NCBI GenBank assembly: GCA_017939025.1
Contig: JAGBAI010000133.1
Coordinates: forward strand, 1-28,367
DNA length: 28,367 nt
Origin: Oscillospiraceae bacterium
GTDB taxonomy: Bacteria > Bacillota_A > Clostridia > Oscillospirales > Oscillospiraceae
Reading direction: 5' to 3'
Each line of letters begins with the position of its first letter. Position 1 is the stretch's first letter. The notes beneath the pieces are model-generated. The model did not search any database, was not told the origin of the DNA, and was given only the letters and a program-made list of their open reading frames with translations. Shown here piece after piece: positions 24,093-28,367 of this stretch. Position numbers and translations under genes: made by a program.

Positions 24093-25571
24093 ATGAAGTA
24101 CATATACGCGGCTTCCTTTCTCCATGAAAGCAATACCTATTCCAGCCATATTTCGGATCTGGACTGGTTTCAAAAACGCTGCTGGAAACTCGGGGATGCG
24201 GTCCTGGACAGGTTCCGGGGCGTCAGAACGGAATTTGGCGGCTTTATCGATGGCCTAGCGGAATACCGGGATATTGCGCTGATCCCTGTTCTGGCAGCAG
24301 AGGCCACGCCTTCCGGCCCTGTGGCATCGGAGGTTGCCGGGCAGGTAAGGAAGATGCTGTGCACGGCTCTGTCCGGTGCGCCGCAGGTAGATGGCGTCTT
24401 ATTAAGCCTTCATGGGGCAATGGTGACCCAGGACAGTGAGGATGGAGAAGGAGATCTGGCTGAGGCGATTCGGGCTGTAGTGGGACCGGAGGTTCCGGTT
24501 TATGCGACGCTGGATCTGCATGCCAATGTGACGGAAAAAATGATCCGAAATATCGATGTGATGATCCCCTATGACCGCTATCCCCATACGGATAAATATG
24601 AACGGGGCTTGCAGACCGCACACTTGCTGGCAAGGGCTGTACGCAATGAGTGTCATCCGGTGATGGCAGTGAAAAAGCTGCCTTTGCTGATGCCCTTGGT
24701 TGGATCGGAAACAGAAGCGATGAAGCCGGTGCGGACGCTGATCGAGCATTATGAAGAACAGCCGGGAGTTTTTAACGTATCCATTACCCACGGCTTTATC
24801 AGTGCAGATATCCGGCAGGCCGGTGCAGCGGTACAGGTGGTAGCCAATGATCTTGAGAAGGCAAAGGCCATTGCAGATGCGGTGGCGCTGCAGCTTTGGC
24901 AGCAGCGGGCACAATTTGCATCCCAATATTACGATCTGGAAGAACTGGAGCAGATCCTTAGCCGGAATGGAAAGGGACTGCTGGTGATTTCGGATGGCCC
25001 GGATAACCCTGGAGGCGGTGGATATGGGGATGATACCCGAGTTCTGCGGAAGCTTCTGGAAATCGGCTGCAAGGATGCGGTGGTGGCACTGATCTACGAC
25101 CCGGGATGTGTGGAACGCTGTGAAAAGGCAGGGGAGGGGAATCTTGTGTCTCTGGAGCTTGGGGGTAAGTTCAGCCATACCCAGCCGTTGGCCTGCCAGG
25201 CCCGGGTGTTGAAGCTGACAGACGGAAAGTACCGAAATCTGGGCCCCATGAATCCGGGCCTGCAAATGGATCTTCTGGGGACTGCTCTTATTGAGATTAA
25301 CGGCATCCGGGTGATTTTGGTCAGGAACCCTACACAGCCTTATGATTTTGCGCTGATGCACCTTCATGGCATCGATCCACGGAAGGAACGGCGGATCGTA
25401 CTGAAATCTGCGGTACATTTCCGTGGTGCTTATGAGAAAATGGCGGAAAAGATTGTTCTGCTTACTTATCCCGGAATCTGTATTCTCAGCCCACAGGAGA
25501 AACTGATCCGCAGATGCAACCGGCCTATTTACCCGCTGGATAAGGATGTAACCTATGATGGCTGTATTTGA
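24093..25571 (+). CDS. M81-family metallopeptidase (MlrC-like)
   Basis: 492 residues. N-terminal DUF1485-type domain with FLHESNTYS, LLSLHGAMV (about 105-111) and DLHANVT (141-147), which supply zinc ligands. The C-terminal domain has SDGPDNPGGGGYGDDT. This architecture is that of MlrC, known from the step that cleaves linear microcystin fragments, but most bacterial members act on unknown small peptides. They often neighbour dipeptide ABC transporters, as here. I prefer the ATG at 24093 over the GTG at 24084, because AAAGGGG then has proper spacing and the protein begins with the family-like MKYIYAASFLHE. Its end overlaps the next gene by 17 bp. Confidence 0.9.
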   Translation: MKYIYAASFLHESNTYSSHISDLDWFQKRCWKLGDAVLDRFRGVRTEFGGFIDGLAEYRDIALIPVLAAEATPSGPVASEVAGQVRKMLCTALSGAPQVDGVLLSLHGAMVTQDSEDGEGDLAEAIRAVVGPEVPVYATLDLHANVTEKMIRNIDVMIPYDRYPHTDKYERGLQTAHLLARAVRNECHPVMAVKKLPLLMPLVGSETEAMKPVRTLIEHYEEQPGVFNVSITHGFISADIRQAGAAVQVVANDLEKAKAIADAVALQLWQQRAQFASQYYDLEELEQILSRNGKGLLVISDGPDNPGGGGYGDDTRVLRKLLEIGCKDAVVALIYDPGCVERCEKAGEGNLVSLELGGKFSHTQPLACQARVLKLTDGKYRNLGPMNPGLQMDLLGTALIEINGIRVILVRNPTQPYDFALMHLHGIDPRKERRIVLKSAVHFRGAYEKMAEKIVLLTYPGICILSPQEKLIRRCNRPIYPLDKDVTYDGCI

Positions 25572-26280
25572 CCCTATGCGGGAATGGAACTGTGCTTCGG
25601 TTGCCTTTCGCCTGATTCTGGCCATGATCGCCGGCGGCATTGTGGGCCTGGAACGGGGGCGGAAGCATCGGGCAGCAGGTTTCCGAACCCATATGCTGGT
25701 GTGCGCAGGTGCAGCCCTCAGCATGCTGATGGGGCAGTATCAGGTGGTAATGGCAGATACGGTTTATGCGGCAACGGCGGCGCTGCCAGAATTACGGTTG
25801 GATGCGGCGCGGTTTGGTGCCCAAGTGATCAACGGCATCGGTTTTCTTGCGGCAGGTACCATTATTCTCACAGGGCGGCAGGAGGTAAAGGGTCTGACGA
25901 CTGCTGCCGGCCTGTGGGCCTCTGCCTGTATGGGATTGGCCGTAGGTGCGGGTTTTTATGAGTGTGTAGTCATCGCACTGCTGGCGATGATACTGGTGGT
26001 GCGGCTCCTTCCGGCGGTGGAAGCTTTTTTATTGGTAAAGGCAAGAAATATCAATCTGTATATGGAATTTGAGACACTGGCGGATGTAGGCAGAATCATT
26101 GCCTGCTTTAAGGAACAGGAGGCGCGGATCTATGAGATTGAAATTGACCAGCATAACAGCTGGGAAAACAGCCGCTCCGGTGCCTTTTTCAGCATAAGGC
26201 TGAAGGAAAGACAGGCTCATACAGAGTTGCTGCTGAAGCTTTCTGAACTGGATTGTGTGTATCTGATCGAAGAATTGTAA
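25555..26280 (+). CDS. MgtC/SapB family membrane protein, paralogue 1
   Basis: 241 residues. The N-terminal half has four or five membrane helices with the conserved strings GGIVGLERGRKHRAAGFRTH, GAQVINGIGFLAAGTII and KGLTTAAGLWASA. The C-terminal 90 residues are a soluble ACT-like domain. MgtC proteins affect magnesium and phosphate homeostasis and inhibit F-type ATPase in pathogens; the role of commensal homologues is not settled. It starts inside the end of the M81 gene (ATGATG at 25555), so it is transcribed and translated as part of the sigma-54 operon. Confidence 0.9.
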   Translation: MMAVFDPMREWNCASVAFRLILAMIAGGIVGLERGRKHRAAGFRTHMLVCAGAALSMLMGQYQVVMADTVYAATAALPELRLDAARFGAQVINGIGFLAAGTIILTGRQEVKGLTTAAGLWASACMGLAVGAGFYECVVIALLAMILVVRLLPAVEAFLLVKARNINLYMEFETLADVGRIIACFKEQEARIYEIEIDQHNSWENSRSGAFFSIRLKERQAHTELLLKLSELDCVYLIEEL

Positions 26281-26290
26281 GGGGGGACCT

Positions 26291-26983
26291 GTGTTGTCAC
26301 AATGGGATGCTTTGCGGCTGCTGACGGTGGAATCCACCCTGCTGCGGATATTGCTGGCGATCCTCTGCGGCGGGATTATCGGTATCGAGCGGGAAATGAA
26401 ACGGCGCCCGGCAGGGTTTCGTACCCATATTCTGATCTGTATGGGTGCCGCCATGACAACCATGACGGGACAATATCTGACATATTATGCTGGGTATCCC
26501 ACAGATCCTTCCCGGCTCGGGGCCCAGGTCATTGCCGGAATTGGTTTTATTGGTGCAGGCACTATCATTGTCACCAAGCACAGACGGGTTCGGGGGCTGA
26601 CTACGGCTGCCGGCTTGTGGGTGGCGGCACTGGTAGGCCTGGCCCTGGGATGTGGATTTTATGAAGGTGCGGTGCTGACAACGATTCTGATCCTGACGGC
26701 AGAGCTGCTATTTTCAAAAATGGAATACCAGCTGCTGCAAACCACATCTGAAATCAAGATTTATGTGGAATATACGGATATTGATGGTGTGGAACAGCTG
26801 TTGCGCCGGTTCCGGGAAAAAAGGATCCGGGTTCTGAATATGGAAATCACCAATGCAGTGAAAAATGAAAAACACAATGCCAGTGCAATTTTCTTCCTGC
26901 GGCTGCACAAGCGCTGCCGCCCGGAGCAGATCCTGGAAAGTATACGGTCTTTGGAAAATGTTGTGATGGCGGTAGAACTGTAA
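26291..26983 (+). CDS. MgtC/SapB family membrane protein, paralogue 2
   Basis: 230 residues, GTG start after a GGGGGG ribosome site, 10 bp behind paralogue 1. It has the same layout: GGIIGIEREMKRRPAGFRTH, GAQVIAGIGFIGAGTIIV and RGLTTAAGLWVAA, then an ACT-like tail. By eye the two are clearly related in the membrane part but strongly diverged in the soluble tail, so they are paralogues rather than a recent duplication. The two may form a heteromer (inference). No terminator is obvious after it; the operon may end in the 26984-27072 gap. Confidence 0.9.
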   Translation: MLSQWDALRLLTVESTLLRILLAILCGGIIGIEREMKRRPAGFRTHILICMGAAMTTMTGQYLTYYAGYPTDPSRLGAQVIAGIGFIGAGTIIVTKHRRVRGLTTAAGLWVAALVGLALGCGFYEGAVLTTILILTAELLFSKMEYQLLQTTSEIKIYVEYTDIDGVEQLLRRFREKRIRVLNMEITNAVKNEKHNASAIFFLRLHKRCRPEQILESIRSLENVVMAVEL

Positions 26984-27072
26984 CACAGAAAAATTGCGCA
27001 GGTTTGCCTTTGAAGGTGCAGCCGGTCAGACAGAAAATGGCTTTCTATGGACAATTTTGACGTATTTGGGAC

Positions 27073-27101
27073 TATACATTTCACAAAAGATGTGCTATAA
27101 T
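27073..27101 (+). promoter_or_regulatory. promoter of the microORF/ydcF unit
   Basis: TATAAT (27096-27101) preceded by TG-C, an extended -10, with TATACA (27073-27078, 4 of 6 matches to TTGACA) at 17 bp. It gives a leader of about 22 nt before the microORF. Confidence 0.6.
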
Positions 27102-27130
27102 TTTAGTAACATTGCTGAGGAGGAAAACGT

Positions 27131-27193
27131 ATGGCCAGATACCAACACCAAACAATTGGAATCAAAGGTCACCGTACTCTGACAAAAGGTTAA
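27131..27193 (+). CDS. 20-residue basic microprotein or leader peptide
   Basis: The ORF has an ATG preceded by GAGGAGGAAAACGT, an almost ideal ribosome site, and encodes MARYQHQTIGIKGHRTLTKG. The peptide is basic (five Lys/Arg, two His), without acidic residues or hydrophobic segments. It stands between a promoter (27073-27101) and a terminator (27197-27221), so as a transcription unit it is complete. I do not recognise a family. Two readings are open: a free-standing microprotein, perhaps nucleic-acid or ribosome binding given its charge, or a leader ORF whose translation controls read-through into the next gene, which shows no promoter of its own. Confidence 0.6.
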   Translation: MARYQHQTIGIKGHRTLTKG

Positions 27194-27196
27194 CAT

Positions 27197-27221
27197 AAAG
27201 CGGCCAAATTGGCCGCTTTTT
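27197..27221 (+). terminator. intrinsic terminator or attenuator before ydcF
   Basis: A perfect 10-bp stem (27197-27206 with 27210-27219), a 3-nt loop and a T-run (TTTTTATATTTTTC). It ends 23 nt before the ydcF-like start codon and 4 nt after the microORF stop. Confidence 0.85.
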
Positions 27222-27244
27222 ATATTTTTCTTGGAGGAAAACAG

Positions 27245-28231
27245 ATGAAGATTGCAAAGCAGGTGGTTTGTTTTCTGCTGGCTCTGTGCCTGTGCGCGGT
27301 TATCCCACTGTCAGCCGGGGCCCAGGAGGATGCGACTCCCTATATTCAGCGGATGATCCAGTATTATCTGCATTATCAGGCAGCGGCAGAAACGGAAATA
27401 GAGACGCTGCTTGGTTACATAGAATCGGTTGATCCCGGCCAGGGGACTCTGTGGCGGGGGATCATGGAGGACTGGCGTTGGAGTAATGAAGAAATGCCCG
27501 TTTACCGGGATGTTCTGCCCGATGGCCTGCCCCAGGATGATTCCCTGTGTATTGTGGTGCTGGGCTACGGATTGCGCGCTGACGGCTCTATGAAGGAAGA
27601 ATTGGTGGACCGGCTGGTGGTGGCGCTGGCTTCTGCATTGAAATATCCCAATGCGTTTATCTGCGTTACAGGCGGCCCCACTGCCAGCGGTACAAATGAC
27701 ACAGAAGGCGGGCAGATGTCCCGATGGCTTATGGATAAGGGCGTGGATCCCGGGCGGATTCTGGTGGAGGAACGCTCCTTAAGTACCCATGAAAATGCGC
27801 AGAATGTATTTGCACTTCTGCGATCCAATGTACCCCAGGTGGATTCTGTTGCCATCGTCAGCAGTGATTATCACATTCCCTGGGGAGTCAGCATGTTCAC
27901 CACCATGTCCAACTATACTTCCTATTATCATGGTGACATCATCCGTGTGGTGGGAAATGCGGCCAATTCTACGGAAAACAATACCGGTACCCTCTATTCC
28001 CAGGCCATTGGTATTTCTGTGCTGACCAATACTCCCTTCGACGGCAGCGCGGTACCAGCCATGTACACGCAGCGGGAAACCATGGAAACCACGACTCTGC
28101 CTACCGCAGAGCCGGTGGTGGAGGTGGAGGAGAAGGGAAATACCTGGATGATTTTTCCGGCGGTGATGATTGGCCTGGCTGTTGTGATCCTGTTGATCCC
28201 CACAAAGAGGAAAGAGAAAAAGAAAGTTTAG
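27245..28231 (+). CDS. YdcF/DUF218-family envelope protein with membrane anchor
   Basis: 328 residues. Signal peptide (about 1-27, cleaved near SAGA), about 65 residues of helix-rich linker, then a DUF218 domain with the family motifs VVLGYGLRADG, VTGGPTASG, EERSLSTHENAQN and VSSDYHIPWG, then a Thr/Glu-rich stretch and one membrane helix (about residues 300-320) with a basic cytoplasmic tail. The domain would face outside. Relatives (SanA, ElyC, YdcF) are tied to envelope integrity or bind nucleotide-like ligands, but biochemical roles are poorly known. The ATG at 27245 follows TTGGAGG. It is transcribed through the preceding terminator unless a promoter has been missed. Confidence 0.87.
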   Translation: MKIAKQVVCFLLALCLCAVIPLSAGAQEDATPYIQRMIQYYLHYQAAAETEIETLLGYIESVDPGQGTLWRGIMEDWRWSNEEMPVYRDVLPDGLPQDDSLCIVVLGYGLRADGSMKEELVDRLVVALASALKYPNAFICVTGGPTASGTNDTEGGQMSRWLMDKGVDPGRILVEERSLSTHENAQNVFALLRSNVPQVDSVAIVSSDYHIPWGVSMFTTMSNYTSYYHGDIIRVVGNAANSTENNTGTLYSQAIGISVLTNTPFDGSAVPAMYTQRETMETTTLPTAEPVVEVEEKGNTWMIFPAVMIGLAVVILLIPTKRKEKKKV

Positions 28232-28277
28232 GTTCTATGTCAATAGTTGGGGTAGAGCCAAAATGAAACATCTAAGG

Positions 28278-28311
28278 ATCGTGTCGGAGCGGCAGCTCCG
28301 GCACGATTTTT
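28278..28311 (+). terminator. intrinsic terminator after ydcF
   Basis: A 13-bp stem with one T-G pair (28278-28290 with 28295-28307), loop GGCA and a following T-run. Behind it, 28312-28367 shows no feature that I can support. Confidence 0.88.
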
Positions 28312-28367
28312 ATGTATTACAGAAGAGGATTCTCTTTCTGAAATTATTGAAGTTTCTCATACCAAAA

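Noticed and set aside
27057..27078. TTGACG...TATACA as promoter for the microORF
   Set aside because: The spacer would be 10 bp, too short; the extended -10 at 27096-27101 is the better candidate.
28232..28277. Segment after ydcF reminiscent of an insertion-sequence end (CAATAGTTGGGG)
   Set aside because: No transposase fragment, second end or target duplication can be seen in the window; too short to support.

Overview
The window looks like chromosomal DNA from an anaerobic, low-to-mid-GC Firmicute, most likely a gut Clostridium-class bacterium of the Oscillospiraceae/Ruminococcaceae type. This rests on Gram-positive style Shine-Dalgarno sites (GGAGG), an oxygen-sensitive class III ribonucleotide reductase, lipoprotein-type binding proteins and the overall gene repertoire. 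No rRNA, tRNA or CRISPR array was seen. The taxonomic call is inference.

Region 1 (1-3541, minus strand) is a tight operon: ECF sigma factor, six-helix membrane protein, ABC ATPase, ABC permease, and the 5' part of a zinc-finger anti-sigma-like gene that runs off the left edge.

Region 2 (about 3637-6850) looks like the scar of a mobile element. It holds oriT-like palindromes and a mobC-type gene without a relaxase, the 3' remnant of what looks like an OLD-family ATPase/nuclease joined out of frame to a 3'-truncated fic gene, and 1.3 kb of non-coding DNA built from two diverged copies of a ~390 bp palindromic unit. Hairpin terminators with related cores sit at both ends. The next gene (6845-7321) may be truncated at its 3' end.

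Region 3 (7397-11015) holds housekeeping genes: galM (minus) and nrdD (plus), divergent. The nrdD promoter carries two NrdR-box-like sequences exactly 32 bp apart.

Region 4 (11064-26983, plus strand) is the most interesting part: an apparently self-contained sigma-54 regulon. A -24/-12 promoter precedes rpoN, which is translationally coupled to a membrane histidine kinase with a solute-binding-protein-like sensor and then to an NtrC-type activator; a strong terminator closes this unit. A second -24/-12 promoter then drives a long peptide-utilisation operon: family 5 binding lipoprotein, a ~229 bp MITE-like insertion, two permeases, two ATPases, an M20 amidohydrolase, a PHP phosphoesterase, an M81 (MlrC-like) metallopeptidase and two different MgtC/SapB membrane proteins. 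Sigma factor, sensor, activator, promoter and target operon therefore lie in a row.

Region 5 (27073-28311) has a promoter, a 20-codon basic microORF, an intrinsic terminator, and then a ydcF/DUF218-type membrane-anchored protein with no visible promoter of its own. This suggests either an independent microprotein gene or a leader-ORF attenuator.
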